64,000 bases of DNA from Betaproteobacteria bacterium (GTDB lineage Bacteria; Pseudomonadota; Gammaproteobacteria; Burkholderiales; Rhodocyclaceae), in the NCBI GenBank assembly GCA_020621865.1, contig JAHRYW010000002.1, forward strand, positions 74,778-138,777, given 5' to 3'. Made by a program: the position numbers and the translations under genes. Position 1 is the first letter of the stretch, and the number at the start of each line of letters is the position of its first letter. The notes below the pieces were generated by a model. The model did not search any database. It was not told the origin of the DNA and saw only the letters and a program-made list of their open reading frames with translations. Shown piece by piece: positions 1 through 10,233 of the stretch.

Positions 1-161
1 ACGCAGCAGCCGCAAATGAAGGCAGGGTCGTTGGCATTGCGCATGCCATGGGCCAGGCAGGCCAAAACACCGCATAGCTTGCAGGCGCCGACGGCGTCGC
101 CTGGGCTTTGACCGTTGATGGTGTCGTAGCGCCGTTCGCAAAGGTAACAACTCGCGCCCAT
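1..161 (-). CDS. Partial Cys-rich hypothetical protein (MGASCYLCERRYDTINGQ...CKLCGVLACLAHG...ICGCC), zinc-ribbon-like, truncated by window edge
   Basis: Manual translation of the minus strand from an ATG at 161; several CxxC motifs. Confidence 0.55.
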   Translation of the reverse strand, partial: MGASCYLCERRYDTINGQSPGDAVGACKLCGVLACLAHGMRNANDPAFICGCC

Positions 162-269
162 GGTCGTCTCCCGAGTGCATTGCAATGGGTGATTCAAGAC
201 GTTTCTATGACTATGCCAAGCAATAGAAAGTTCGGATTGCAGAGGCTGATGATCAGCTTGGCAAAGGCG

Positions 270-1370
270 TTAGGGCAGTGCTGCCAGTTCTCCTTGGGGG
301 GCGTCATCGGCCATTGCCAGCCGCTTTGCTGGCCGGTCGATCAGCCGATGGGCCAGTCCGGCACCCAGCCACATGCCGATCAGCGACAGCCAGGCGGTCA
401 GCGCGAAAATGGCGGCGCCGGAGACGCCCGCGCCGACCGCGCAGCCGCCGGCCAGCATGCCGCCGAAGCCCATGCACACGGCCCCGGCCAGGTAGCGGCG
501 CATGCTGTGGCCGTCCTTGAAGCCTTCCAGCCTCAGTTCGCGGCCGAGCAGGGCGGCGACGAAGGAGCCGAGGACGACGCCGGGGACCAGGCCGATATTG
601 AAATTCCACGGCTGGCCGGGCGGCGACAGAACGAGCATCAGGATGTCGGCCGAGGGGCCGGTGAAGCTCAGGCTCTGCACCGGCACGATCTCAAAGGACT
701 GCGTGCTGAACTGGTAGGTGGCCAGCCAGGCCAGTGCGACCGACAGGCCGACCCCGATGCCGCTCAGCCATTCCAGGTGGCGCAGGCGGCTGCGCAGCAC
801 GAAGAGGATGCCGGCGACCAGCCAGATGGCGCCGAAGACGATGCCGCCGCCGTGGCCGAGGTGGGCGCTGGCCAGCAGGTCGCGCTGTTCACCGGCGATG
901 GTCCACAGGCCGGACAGCCATTGGCGCAAGGGGGAGAGCACGCCGTTCAGCGAGGCCTGGGCGGTGACGGCGAAAATCAGCCCGGTGAGCAGGGCGCGCA
1001 GGTTGCCGTTGGCGGCCAGCACCAGCATCCGGGACGAACAGCCGCGCGCCAGGATCATGCCGATGCCGAACAGCAGGCCGCCGATCACGGCGCCGGAAAT
1101 GCTGCCGGTGCTGGCCAGTTGCCGGGCCTGCGAGACATCCAGCCAGCCGCCGCTGATGAACAATTGGGTGGCGATCACGGCGGTGGAAAAGGCGAGCAGC
1201 CAGATGGCCAGCTTGGCCGTGCCGTGCCGGCTCCAGAATTCGACAACGGCCGAGCGCAGGCAGAAGCGCGAGCGCTGGGCGAAAAAGCCGAACCCAATAC
1301 CGATCAGTAGCCCGGCCAGGCTGAGCGCGGTCTTGTCACCGAAGTAGTCGATCAGTTCGTTCACTGTCAT
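270..1370 (-). CDS. YeeE/YedE family sulfur (thiosulfate) transporter-like membrane protein
   Basis: ORF 366 aa, multiple TM segments, FGFFAQRSRFC and GC motifs typical of YeeE/YedE. Confidence 0.8.
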   Translation of the reverse strand: MTVNELIDYFGDKTALSLAGLLIGIGFGFFAQRSRFCLRSAVVEFWSRHGTAKLAIWLLAFSTAVIATQLFISGGWLDVSQARQLASTGSISGAVIGGLLFGIGMILARGCSSRMLVLAANGNLRALLTGLIFAVTAQASLNGVLSPLRQWLSGLWTIAGEQRDLLASAHLGHGGGIVFGAIWLVAGILFVLRSRLRHLEWLSGIGVGLSVALAWLATYQFSTQSFEIVPVQSLSFTGPSADILMLVLSPPGQPWNFNIGLVPGVVLGSFVAALLGRELRLEGFKDGHSMRRYLAGAVCMGFGGMLAGGCAVGAGVSGAAIFALTAWLSLIGMWLGAGLAHRLIDRPAKRLAMADDAPQGELAALP

Positions 1371-1383
1371 GGTGCGCTGCGGC

Positions 1384-1875
1384 CTATTTCGCCTTCACGG
1401 CGGCGATGGATTGCTCGATGGCCGTTTCCAGGTAGCTCGGGTAAAAGTCCGGCAGCCGGGCGCCGACGATGGATTCGGCCAGGCGCTGGCCGTTCGGGCC
1501 GTAGAAGGCGACGACCGGGACCAGCTTGATCTTCTCGCTGGCGGCAAAGCGGGCGTGGGTGGTCCGCTCGCCCCGAAAATCAAGCAGCGGCTGGTCGCTG
1601 TCCTGGTTGATCTGGCGGATCAGCAGCTTGTCGCGGTAGCGTGGTTGGCTGGCCAGCGGCTTCAGGTAGTCGCGCTTGACCGTCTCGCAATACTTGCAGT
1701 CGCGGCGGCTGTAGAGCACGACCAGTGGGCCGCCCAGCCGGGCGGCCTCGGCGGCCTCGGCGCGCAGGTCGGTAGCCGGCGGTTGGTCGTTCGCCGCTAG
1801 CGCCGGGCCGTTGGCTGCCAGCAGGTTGGCGGCCAGTGCCAGAACACCGCGCATGGTGTTGCCCCAATCGATCAT
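1384..1875 (-). CDS. Thioredoxin-fold periplasmic protein (SoxW-like), CxxC motif RRDCKYCE
   Basis: Internal start of the 1384..2082 ORF giving a signal peptide and thioredoxin-like core. Confidence 0.7.
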   Translation of the reverse strand: MIDWGNTMRGVLALAANLLAANGPALAANDQPPATDLRAEAAEAARLGGPLVVLYSRRDCKYCETVKRDYLKPLASQPRYRDKLLIRQINQDSDQPLLDFRGERTTHARFAASEKIKLVPVVAFYGPNGQRLAESIVGARLPDFYPSYLETAIEQSIAAVKAK

Positions 1876-1880
1876 CTGTC

Positions 1881-2891
1881 TCAAAAGCCCGCTGCCTCCG
1901 CTTCCAGGTAGGCGAGGCTGACGTACTTGCCGATGTTCGTCTCGAAACCTTTGGTGTCCCTGGCCCGGCTGGCCACGCGCGGGTCTTTCAGCACCTGCGC
2001 CTTGGCCGCTTCGAGCGGCAGGCCGTCCTTGATCGCCTGTTCGCAGGGGCGGTAGATGCCTTCGAACAGTTCGCGGTTCCATTGCAGGACCTTGGCGCCG
2101 GGTTCGCCGTGGCCGGGCAGCCAGACCGTGCAGCCGGTCTTTTCCAGCGTGTCGTAGGCCTTCAGCGTGCCGAGGTAGGAGCCGTCGTCCATGTTGGCGA
2201 TGCGCCGGTCCATGGCCACGTCGCCGACCAGCATCAGCTTGTCCTCGACGACCTCGACGCAGAGGTCGAAAGGCGTGTGCACGGTGCCGAAATGGTGCAG
2301 GCGCAGCGTCACGTCGCCGAACTTCAATTCAGCGCCGTGTTCCAGCGGCTGCCTGGGCGGCACGACACGGGTGCCGAGCGTGGCCTGGTTGGTCCATTGC
2401 TCCATCAGCGTGCGCCACATGTTGCCCTGCACGCCCTCGATGGCCTTGATCGTGCCCGGGTGGGCGTAGAGCGGCAGGCTGTTGCCGTAGGCCTCGACGT
2501 AGGCATGGTTCCCCAGCCAGTGGTCGCCGTGGTAGTGGGTGTTGATGATGGCGATCACCGGCTTGTTGAAGGTCTTCCTGAGCTGCCGGATGGCCATTTC
2601 GCCGATCTGTACCGAGGCGCCGGAATCGACGACGACCAGCCCCTTGGCGGTGTCGACGAAAGTGATGTTGCACATCATCCCCTGGTTTTCCGGGGTCGGG
2701 AACCCATCCGGCGAGAAGATCATCCAGACGTGCGGCGAGACCTGGCGCAACGGGTGATCCTTGACCGCCGGGCCACGCACGAAATCGTCCATCTCCCTGG
2801 CGAAGGCCTGGATGCTCTGCCACGGCGCAAACTCGGCGGCGGTCAGGGCGCCGAGGGCGGCCGAATGGTGAAGAAACTGGCGGCGGTTCAT
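1881..2891 (-). CDS. MBL-fold metallo-hydrolase, SoxH-like, with leader MNRRQFLHHSAALGAL
   Basis: INTHYHGDHWLGNH zinc-binding motif, GHGEPG; start chosen at MNRRQF. Confidence 0.8.
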   Translation of the reverse strand: MNRRQFLHHSAALGALTAAEFAPWQSIQAFAREMDDFVRGPAVKDHPLRQVSPHVWMIFSPDGFPTPENQGMMCNITFVDTAKGLVVVDSGASVQIGEMAIRQLRKTFNKPVIAIINTHYHGDHWLGNHAYVEAYGNSLPLYAHPGTIKAIEGVQGNMWRTLMEQWTNQATLGTRVVPPRQPLEHGAELKFGDVTLRLHHFGTVHTPFDLCVEVVEDKLMLVGDVAMDRRIANMDDGSYLGTLKAYDTLEKTGCTVWLPGHGEPGAKVLQWNRELFEGIYRPCEQAIKDGLPLEAAKAQVLKDPRVASRARDTKGFETNIGKYVSLAYLEAEAAGF

Positions 2892-3023
2892 GGGGCGTCT
2901 CCTGTTTTTCATCGGGATCTGGCATGCTCCCGTGAGGGCTTGAACAGGCTGCGATTGAAAGCCTGTTGTAAGCGAATTACTATTTAATAATGTACCTATA
3001 TTTGCGATGAAAAGGGGAGTGCC

Positions 3024-3641
3024 GTGAACGTCAAGCAAGGATTTCTGATCGTGGGCGGTCTGTTGTCGGCGCTCGTTTCCGGGGTAGCCATGGCCGATGC
3101 CAAGGCCGACCTGGCACGGGCCGAGGAAATCGTCGGCGGGCGCTGCTTTCTCTGCCACGGCATGGAAGGCGAATCGGCCAGCCCGATCTTCCCCCGCCTG
3201 GCTGGGCAGCATTCGGAATACATCGCCAAGCAGCTCAGCGAATTCAAATCCGGCAAGCGCAAGAGCGACACCATGAAGCCGCAGGCCGAGGACCTGACCC
3301 CGGCCGAAATGAAGGCGCTCGGGCAGTTCTTCGAAGCCAAGAAGCCGAGCGCCCGCCCGGCCAAGGACCCGGAACTGCTCGCCGTCGGCAAGTTCATCTT
3401 CAGCCGCGGCAACCAGTTTTCCGGCCTGCCGGCCTGTTCGACTTGCCATGGCCCCAAGGGCCTGGGCACCCCGCAACTGCCACGCTTGGCCGGCCAGCAC
3501 CCGCGCTACACCGAAGACCAGCTCAAGCAGTTCAACAGCCGCGAACGGACCAATGACAATGCCGTGATGCACACCGTCGCATCCAAACTGACCGAGTTCG
3601 AGCGCAATGCGGTGGCGGAGTACATCGCGACGCTGGATTGA
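3024..3641 (+). CDS. Dihaem cytochrome c (c4-like)
   Basis: Two CxxCH motifs (CFLCH, CSTCH) and signal peptide. Confidence 0.88.
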   Translation: MNVKQGFLIVGGLLSALVSGVAMADAKADLARAEEIVGGRCFLCHGMEGESASPIFPRLAGQHSEYIAKQLSEFKSGKRKSDTMKPQAEDLTPAEMKALGQFFEAKKPSARPAKDPELLAVGKFIFSRGNQFSGLPACSTCHGPKGLGTPQLPRLAGQHPRYTEDQLKQFNSRERTNDNAVMHTVASKLTEFERNAVAEYIATLD

Positions 3642-3661
3642 ACCCGATCAGCTGAAACAAG

Positions 3662-3684
3662 AACGGCCGCGAATTGCGGCCGTT
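3662..3684 (+). terminator. Rho-independent terminator after cytochrome c gene
   Basis: AACGGCCGC-GAATT-GCGGCCGTTTT hairpin plus T-run. Confidence 0.75.
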
Positions 3685-3776
3685 TTGCTTTGCGGCTGTT
3701 GCTTCAGGCGGCTCGTTTGGCCACGAAAATGGAAAAAGAGTTCATCCGGTAGCCGCCAGCAAGACGTAATCCGGAT

Positions 3777-6128
3777 TTACTCGGGAAGCTCCATGGCCGC
3801 GGGGAGTTTGCTGGCGATGGCCTGTTCGCGCAGATTCCGGGCGACTGCAGGGGCCGCTGCCTTGAGTTTTAGATAAGCCGTTTTGGCAGCAGCCGAGTCC
3901 CCCTCCAGCAGGTAGCTCATTGCGATAATTCCCTGGGCCGGAATTTGGACTTGCTGGCGAGCGAGAAGGAATTGGGCGTGTTCCCGCGATTTCGCCGGCA
4001 AGCGTGCAGCCAGGTAAGCCTGGCTGAGGTAAAAGCGAGCATCGGCGGCTGCGGGAGCCAAGACGATGGCCCTTTCCAGCGCGGGAATTGCCTGTCCCAG
4101 GTTTTTGCTCCGCAATTGCGCCTCGCCTAGGTTGATCCAGCCGTTAGCGAAATCCGGCCCCAGGCGGACAGTCGTTTCCAGGGCTTCGACTGCTTCAGGC
4201 AGGCGGCCCAGTTTCAGGAGGGAATAGCCTTTGCTGCTCCAGGCATTCACGTTGGTCGGGTCTTCCTTCAGGGCTCGTTCCAGATAACCTAGGGCCTGGG
4301 CGATGTCGCCCTTGCGGCCCAGTACCTTGGCGGTGGTAACGCACATTCCGACGTGCCTGGGATCGATCGCCTCGGCTCGGGCAAGTGTTTTCAGCGCGCC
4401 TTCCGTATCTCCCGCCTCGGCCCGGATATCACCCATGTTGACCAGGTCTCCAATGGCCGTCTTGCCCAATTCGTCCATCTTGGTGAAGGCCGCGGCAGCT
4501 TCGCGGAATTGGCGCTGGTCGGCAAGGGTGACGCCATAAATGGCCCATGCTGGCGCAAAATTCGGTGCCATGACCGTTGCCCGGCGCGCATCCTCCAGGG
4601 CTTCATTCTTGCGCCCCAAGGTGCGGCGGGTGATCGCGCGGTTGGTCAGCATTTCGACATTGTTCGGCGCAAGCTGCACTGCTCGATCGAACGCCGCTTC
4701 GGCCTCCGCCAGGCGCTTGACCTGCGTCAGCACATTGCCCAGTCCGCTCCAGTTCTCCGCCGAAGCGGGATTGATTGCAACTGCCTTGCGCAGGGCGTCT
4801 TCCGCTGGTCCCAGGCGTCCTCGCTTCAATTCGGCCAGGCCGATGGCAAGCTGCGTTGTCGATACGCCATGTTCGCCGCCGCTCGAAGCGAGCCGACTCG
4901 CATCGTCCGGTTTGCCGGAAGCAGCAAGTATCTGGGCAAGTCGCTGCTTCATTTCGGCGTCTTCCTCGCCCAGGCGTAGAGCCGTCTGGAAGGCTTGTTG
5001 GGCTGCTCCGGTATCCCCCCTCGCATCCTCAATCAATCCCAGGGTGCGCCAGGCCTGGCTCTGGCCCGGGGTCAGACGCAGGGCTTCCTTGATCTCGCGG
5101 CGCGCTTCGTCCTGTCTTCCTTCGGCGCGTAGCCAGTCGGCACGGAGCATTTTGGATTGCCCATCCCCTGGCTGCAGGTCCATTACTTGCCCCAGGGCCT
5201 TCTCGGCCTCGGCCTTGCGGCCTAGCGAGCGCAAGGTCGCGGCGTACTGTAGCCAGCCGAAGGCATTGTGGTCATCCAACTCAACCGCCTGCTTCAGGCT
5301 GGCGGCGGCTTCTTGAGGCCGGCCTTGGGCGCCTTGAGCCAGACCGAGGAAGGTGAATGCATCAGCCGCCCGGGGGCGAGTCGCCATCCAGGCCCGGGCA
5401 TGGGCTTCAAGGCGGGGCCAGTCATTCGCCTTTTGCAGGGAGACGGCTTCCTCGTTCCAGCGGTGATCCGCTGGCGGCGGTGCGGCAGGCTGCGGCACTT
5501 TACCCTCGGTCGCCAGACGCTCCAGGCCGTCTGATGAAAGGACCAGATTGAGATTTTGCCCGGTCCCTAGAATGGCGGTAGTAATACCGACCAGTTTGCC
5601 CTCGCGGTCAAAGAGTCCTCCGCCGCTGGAGCCTGGCGACACGGCGGCACTGGCGACTATCAATGGGTGTCCGTTCCGTACATCCCTGGTGGTGAGCAGA
5701 CCACGACTGACGGCCAAGCCCAGCCCCAGGGGGTTGCCAACCGCAAATACCGGCTCGCCTGCTGACAATGATGTGCTTGGGCGCAAGGCCACGGCGGGGG
5801 CGCTCAGGCCATCCACTCTCAATAGGCAGATATCTCGATCCGGATCCTGGCGCACCCATTTCCCGGAGAGTTCGCCGCTGGCTGACGCAACACGCAGCGA
5901 AGCTGCCGCCTGCACAACATGGCAGTTGGTGACTACTAGCGCATTGCCGATGACGACTCCGCTGCCCATGCCGTCGTCGGCTCCTTTGTGGTCTAGCGTC
6001 TTGATCGTGACCACGGATGGTGAAACGCGCGCAAACACCATTTGTGCGTCGTCGGCTGACGGTTCCCCGTGGGCGGCCGTTAAGGCCAGGCTCCAGGCCA
6101 AGCCTGCCACGATATTACATGTCTTCAC
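3777..6128 (-). CDS. Secreted trypsin-like serine protease domain fused to TPR repeats
   Basis: TNCHV (His), DRDICLLRV (Asp), SPGSSGGGLFD (Ser), followed by many TPR units. Confidence 0.85.
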   Translation of the reverse strand: MKTCNIVAGLAWSLALTAAHGEPSADDAQMVFARVSPSVVTIKTLDHKGADDGMGSGVVIGNALVVTNCHVVQAAASLRVASASGELSGKWVRQDPDRDICLLRVDGLSAPAVALRPSTSLSAGEPVFAVGNPLGLGLAVSRGLLTTRDVRNGHPLIVASAAVSPGSSGGGLFDREGKLVGITTAILGTGQNLNLVLSSDGLERLATEGKVPQPAAPPPADHRWNEEAVSLQKANDWPRLEAHARAWMATRPRAADAFTFLGLAQGAQGRPQEAAASLKQAVELDDHNAFGWLQYAATLRSLGRKAEAEKALGQVMDLQPGDGQSKMLRADWLRAEGRQDEARREIKEALRLTPGQSQAWRTLGLIEDARGDTGAAQQAFQTALRLGEEDAEMKQRLAQILAASGKPDDASRLASSGGEHGVSTTQLAIGLAELKRGRLGPAEDALRKAVAINPASAENWSGLGNVLTQVKRLAEAEAAFDRAVQLAPNNVEMLTNRAITRRTLGRKNEALEDARRATVMAPNFAPAWAIYGVTLADQRQFREAAAAFTKMDELGKTAIGDLVNMGDIRAEAGDTEGALKTLARAEAIDPRHVGMCVTTAKVLGRKGDIAQALGYLERALKEDPTNVNAWSSKGYSLLKLGRLPEAVEALETTVRLGPDFANGWINLGEAQLRSKNLGQAIPALERAIVLAPAAADARFYLSQAYLAARLPAKSREHAQFLLARQQVQIPAQGIIAMSYLLEGDSAAAKTAYLKLKAAAPAVARNLREQAIASKLPAAMELPE

Positions 6129-7930
6129 TGGGTCACCTCCTCGTAGGGGAGAATGGTGTCGCGATAGGCGGCACGGGCGAGTTCAGCATCGATTCCGCGC
6201 AGGGTTTGATAGGCACGCTTGGCATCCTCTCGGCGGCCGACCTGTTGATAGGTTTCCAGCAGAGCAGCCCACAGCTTGCCCTGCTTTGGTTCCAGCTGCA
6301 GTGATCGCTCCATCGCGGGAATTGCTTCGGCTGCCCGCCCCATCGTTGCCAGGACAAAACCATGCTGGCGCCAGTTTTTCGCCACCTCTGGCTGTTTGGC
6401 TACCAGGTCCGCGGTGATCGTCAGGGCATCTGCTCCGAAGTGGGCGTCCTTAAGATTTACCGCCAACTGGTAGCGCCATTCTTCAAAGCCGGGATTGGCT
6501 TTGGCGGCAGATCGGAAGGCCTCGGCAGCTTCGCGATGAGCTTTTTGTTCCGCCAATGCGTAGCCGATTCCACCCCAGGCCCAGTCAGGGTAGTCAAACT
6601 TTTTATCCAGGCTCGTGCGGTAAGCCGCGATTGCCTGCTCGGTACAGCCGAGGCGGGCAAGGACGACGCCCTTCCAATACCAGACCAACGCGCTGTCGGC
6701 GTCGGCAATGGCAACTTGTGCCAGAGCGCCCCATGCCCGCGGTGGGTCGCCAGCGGCCAGATATGCCTGAGCCAAGCTGATTTTTGGCCAGGTGGCGTCG
6801 CCGAAGAGCCCGGATATTCGGCGCCACACGGCAACGGCGCTCCTGCTGTCGCCACGTGCCTGGGCGAGTGCTGCGAGGCTCTGGTAAGCGGGAATCAGCC
6901 ATTGGTCGAGTTCCACGGCCCGGCGAAAGCTTTGCTCAGCTTCGGCGAACTCGCCCATTGACTGCCGTACCTGGCCCAGGAGGAGCCAGGAAACGGCATC
7001 CTCCGAGTTGCCTGCGGTTATCTGCCGGGCCAGAGTCAGGGCTTCCTCTTTCTTGCTGAGTCCAAGTAGCGCTCGGCCGAGCCCCACCGCAACCGTCGAC
7101 GAGCCGGGATCGACGCGGTGCCATTCCTGCCAGCCCCGCAATTCGCCTTCCTTGTCGCCGAGACCACTGGCTGCTGTAACAACGAAGCGCCAGGGATCAG
7201 GGTTGTTCTTTTCTTCCTTTGACCAATTCGCTGCCAGCATTTGCAGGTCGGTCCACTTCTGTTCCTTGGTCAGCAGCACGGCGCGATCAAACTGTCGGAG
7301 GTGGGATACGGCTGCCTGGGCGCGAGTCTCCACTTCACTTATCCAGGCCGCTGGCGAAGCAAAATTGACGTTCTGTCCGTCCCGGCGTCGATAGTCGATG
7401 ATACCCAGCAGCCTTCCTTCTTCATCCAGCAGGGCGCCGCCTTCCGAGCCGGGCGATATTGGAGCGGTAAATTGAATGAAGCTGCCCACGGTGAAGGTTC
7501 GTGTACCGGAGATCACACCTTCGGAAATGCCAATTCCAAGGGCCAAGGCGTTTGAAATGGCGAGAATCCGGCTTCCTGTCGGCGGCGCACTGGTTCCCAC
7601 TGACAAAGGAGTTTCCTTCAGGCCGTCGGTCGCAAGGAGGCAGAGATTGCGTTCCCGGTCTCGGGCTGTCACCGCGGCTGGAAATTTCCCCGATTGGGCC
7701 GTCACCTGCAGGCTGGCCGCGTCCTCGAGGCCGTTGCAGGCAGTTACCAGACGTCCCGCTCCAATCACCGTGGCGGACTGAACTCCCAGGGGCTGCCCCT
7801 TTCCGTTCAGAGCTTCCAAAACCACTATCCCCGCACCTGCCCGGGTGAACACCTCAGCGGGTGTGGCAGCCGTTGCCAGCAACGGGGCGCCTAGACCCCC
7901 CAGAACGACCAGAGTATGAAGTGACCGCAC
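6125..7930 (-). CDS. Trypsin-like protease-fold plus TPR protein, paralogue of the neighbouring gene
   Basis: SPGSEGGALLDEEGRLLGI plus TPRs; ATGA overlap with 3777..6128; His position appears replaced (TACNGLED). Confidence 0.82.
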   Translation of the reverse strand: MRSLHTLVVLGGLGAPLLATAATPAEVFTRAGAGIVVLEALNGKGQPLGVQSATVIGAGRLVTACNGLEDAASLQVTAQSGKFPAAVTARDRERNLCLLATDGLKETPLSVGTSAPPTGSRILAISNALALGIGISEGVISGTRTFTVGSFIQFTAPISPGSEGGALLDEEGRLLGIIDYRRRDGQNVNFASPAAWISEVETRAQAAVSHLRQFDRAVLLTKEQKWTDLQMLAANWSKEEKNNPDPWRFVVTAASGLGDKEGELRGWQEWHRVDPGSSTVAVGLGRALLGLSKKEEALTLARQITAGNSEDAVSWLLLGQVRQSMGEFAEAEQSFRRAVELDQWLIPAYQSLAALAQARGDSRSAVAVWRRISGLFGDATWPKISLAQAYLAAGDPPRAWGALAQVAIADADSALVWYWKGVVLARLGCTEQAIAAYRTSLDKKFDYPDWAWGGIGYALAEQKAHREAAEAFRSAAKANPGFEEWRYQLAVNLKDAHFGADALTITADLVAKQPEVAKNWRQHGFVLATMGRAAEAIPAMERSLQLEPKQGKLWAALLETYQQVGRREDAKRAYQTLRGIDAELARAAYRDTILPYEEVTQ

Positions 7931-8054
7931 CCTGCTCTCCCATCATCCAAATGAAGGCTGGAAGTTAGCATAATGTCATGCGATAGGCTAAATGAAACTT
8001 CGGGTGGCTACCAAAGGGGCAAGGGAATGATTTGCCGTGCGACCGGCAGTCCGC

Positions 8055-8417
8055 TCAACCCCGGAAAACGAAATAAACCGCGCCCAGGATGCACAGCGCC
8101 GCCCACAGATAGTCGAGCTTCAGCGGCTGGTCCATGTAGAAGACGACGAAGGGCACGAAGACGGCCAGGGTGATGACTTCCTGCAGGATCTTCAGCTGGC
8201 CGAGGTTCAGTTCGGTGTTGCCGATGCGGTTGGCCGGCACCTGCAGCAGGTATTCGAACAACGCGATGCCCCAGGAAATCAGTGCGGCGATCCACCAGGG
8301 TTTTTCGTTGAGATGCTTGAGGTGGGAATACCAGGCGAAGGTCATGAAGACGTTCGACAGGGCCAGCAAGGTCACCGTCTGCCAGAGTACGGGGATGTGC
8401 AGGCCGAAGACGTTCAC
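8055..8417 (-). CDS. DUF486 / DMT-family small membrane protein
   Basis: 120 aa, TM-rich, LKHLNEKPWW...FEYLLQVPANRIG signature. Confidence 0.8.
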   Translation of the reverse strand: MNVFGLHIPVLWQTVTLLALSNVFMTFAWYSHLKHLNEKPWWIAALISWGIALFEYLLQVPANRIGNTELNLGQLKILQEVITLAVFVPFVVFYMDQPLKLDYLWAALCILGAVYFVFRG

Positions 8418-8890
8418 AAGCGAATGATGCCCTGGTTGGCGACGGCCGGCAGCCAGGCGGCCACCGTGCCGCGACCGGGGATGACCAGCGCCGGGGCGAT
8501 TTCGGCCAGCGGCTGGAGGACAAAGGCGCGCAGGTGCAGGCGGGGGTGGGGCAGGGTCAGGCGCGGCAGGTCGATGAACTGGTCGGCGTAGAGCAGTAGG
8601 TCGAGGTCGAGCGTGCGCGGGCCGTTCTTCTCCGCACGGATGCGGCCAAAGCGTTGTTCGATTTCAAGCAACTGGTCGAGCAAGGCCTCCGGCGCCAGCG
8701 TGGTTTCCAGTTCGGCGACGGCATTGACGAATTCCGGCTGTTCGGTGATCCCGACCGGTGCCGTCCGGTACAGCGAGGAGCTATGGACGACGCGGCTTTC
8801 CGGCAGGTTGGCTAGCGCCGCGAAGGCGGCGCGAACGGTGGCGGCCGGATCGCCGAGATTGGCGCCGAGCGCGACGTAGGCGGTGTTCAT
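8414..8890 (-). CDS. folK: 2-amino-4-hydroxy-6-hydroxymethyldihydropteridine pyrophosphokinase
   Basis: AYVALGANLGDP, GPRTLDLDLLLY, LPHPRLHLRAFVL motifs. Confidence 0.95.
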   Translation of the reverse strand: MNTAYVALGANLGDPAATVRAAFAALANLPESRVVHSSSLYRTAPVGITEQPEFVNAVAELETTLAPEALLDQLLEIEQRFGRIRAEKNGPRTLDLDLLLYADQFIDLPRLTLPHPRLHLRAFVLQPLAEIAPALVIPGRGTVAAWLPAVANQGIIRL

Positions 8891-10233
8891 TCGGCCGGAA
8901 TGCTACGGTCGGCGCCAGAATTTGCCGGTTTTTTGCGGCGCCGGCGTTTCTTTTTATCGCCAGCCTGTTCGGGCATCAGCATTTCGGCGCGCTGGTCGCC
9001 GTCAACGCTCTGGAAGCGCGTCCACCAGTCGGCCACTTCCATGTCGAGTTCGCCGGACTGGGCGCGCAGGACCAGGAAGTCGTAGCCGGCGCGGAAGCGC
9101 GGCTGTTCGAGCAGGCCGTAGGGGCGCTTGCCGGAGCGCTGTTCGAAGCGCGGTTGCAGGGCCCAGATGTCCTTGATATCGCCGGCGATGCGCCGGGTGA
9201 TGGCGAGCTTTTCGCCCTGCACGTCGAGCACCGTGTCCATCGCCTTGTAGAGCGCCGGAATCTTCGGCTCGCCGGCGCCCTTGAGCTTTTCCCAGTGAGC
9301 CAGCACTTCGTGCCAGAGCAGCGTGGCGAACAGGAAGCCGGGCGAAACGCCCTTGTCCTGGCGGATGCGGTCGTCGGTATTTTTCAACGAGAGCATGACG
9401 AACTTCTCACCCATCGGCTGTTCGAGAATGACGTCGAGCAGCGGCAACAGGCCGTGGTGCAGGCCTTCGTCGCGCAGCTGGGTGATGCACTTGACCGAAT
9501 GCCCGGAGGTCAGCAGCTTCAGCATTTCGTCGAACAGGCGGGCGGCCGGGACGTTTTCGAGCAGTTCGGCCATTTCGCGGATTGGCTTCCTGGCTTCCGG
9601 GTCGATGATCAGCCCGAGCTTGGCGGCCAGGCGGACGGCGCGCAGCATGCGTACCGGGTCTTCGCGGTAGCGGGCGCGCGGTTCGCCGATCATGCGCAGG
9701 GTCTTCTGCTTGAGATCGCCGACGCCGTGGTGATAGTCGATGACCGCCTCGGTGGCCGGGTCGTAGTACAGCGCGTTGGCCGTGAAGTCGCGGCGGGCGG
9801 CGTCCTCGGCGTGGCTGCCGAAAACGTTGTCGTGCAGCACGCGGCCGTGTTCGTCGGTCTTCGTCTTCTCGTCCAGGGTGCCGCGGAAGGTGGTCACCTC
9901 CAGGGTTTCCTGGCCCATCATGACGTGCACGATCTGGAAGCGGCGGCCGATGATGCGCGAGCGGCGGAAGGCGCGGCGCACTTCTTCCGGCGTCGCGTCG
10001 GTGGCGATGTCGAAATCCTTGGGCTCGGCGCCGATCAGCAGGTCGCGCACGGCGCCGCCGACGACGTAGGCCTTGAAGCCATGGCCCTGCAGGGTTTCGC
10101 AGACGCGCCGGCTGCCGGAACTGAGGCGGTCGCGGGTGATGCCGTGGCTGGAGACGGGAATGACGGCCGGTTCGTGCTTGCTGGCCTTGGGTTTTTTGCC
10201 GCTGAAAACGCGGGAAATGAATTTGCGGATCAC
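8887..10233 (-). CDS. pcnB: Poly(A) polymerase I
   Basis: AYVVGGAVRDLLIG...PKDFDIATDA; basic C-terminal tail. Confidence 0.95.
   Translation of the reverse strand: MIRKFISRVFSGKKPKASKHEPAVIPVSSHGITRDRLSSGSRRVCETLQGHGFKAYVVGGAVRDLLIGAEPKDFDIATDATPEEVRRAFRRSRIIGRRFQIVHVMMGQETLEVTTFRGTLDEKTKTDEHGRVLHDNVFGSHAEDAARRDFTANALYYDPATEAVIDYHHGVGDLKQKTLRMIGEPRARYREDPVRMLRAVRLAAKLGLIIDPEARKPIREMAELLENVPAARLFDEMLKLLTSGHSVKCITQLRDEGLHHGLLPLLDVILEQPMGEKFVMLSLKNTDDRIRQDKGVSPGFLFATLLWHEVLAHWEKLKGAGEPKIPALYKAMDTVLDVQGEKLAITRRIAGDIKDIWALQPRFEQRSGKRPYGLLEQPRFRAGYDFLVLRAQSGELDMEVADWWTRFQSVDGDQRAEMLMPEQAGDKKKRRRRKKPANSGADRSIPAE
8899..8937 (+). repeat. Dispersed repeat copy A (short, partly diverged), antisense to the pcnB C-terminal tail
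   Basis: AATGCTACGGTCGGCGCCAGAATTTGCCGGTTTTTTGC. Confidence 0.7.
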
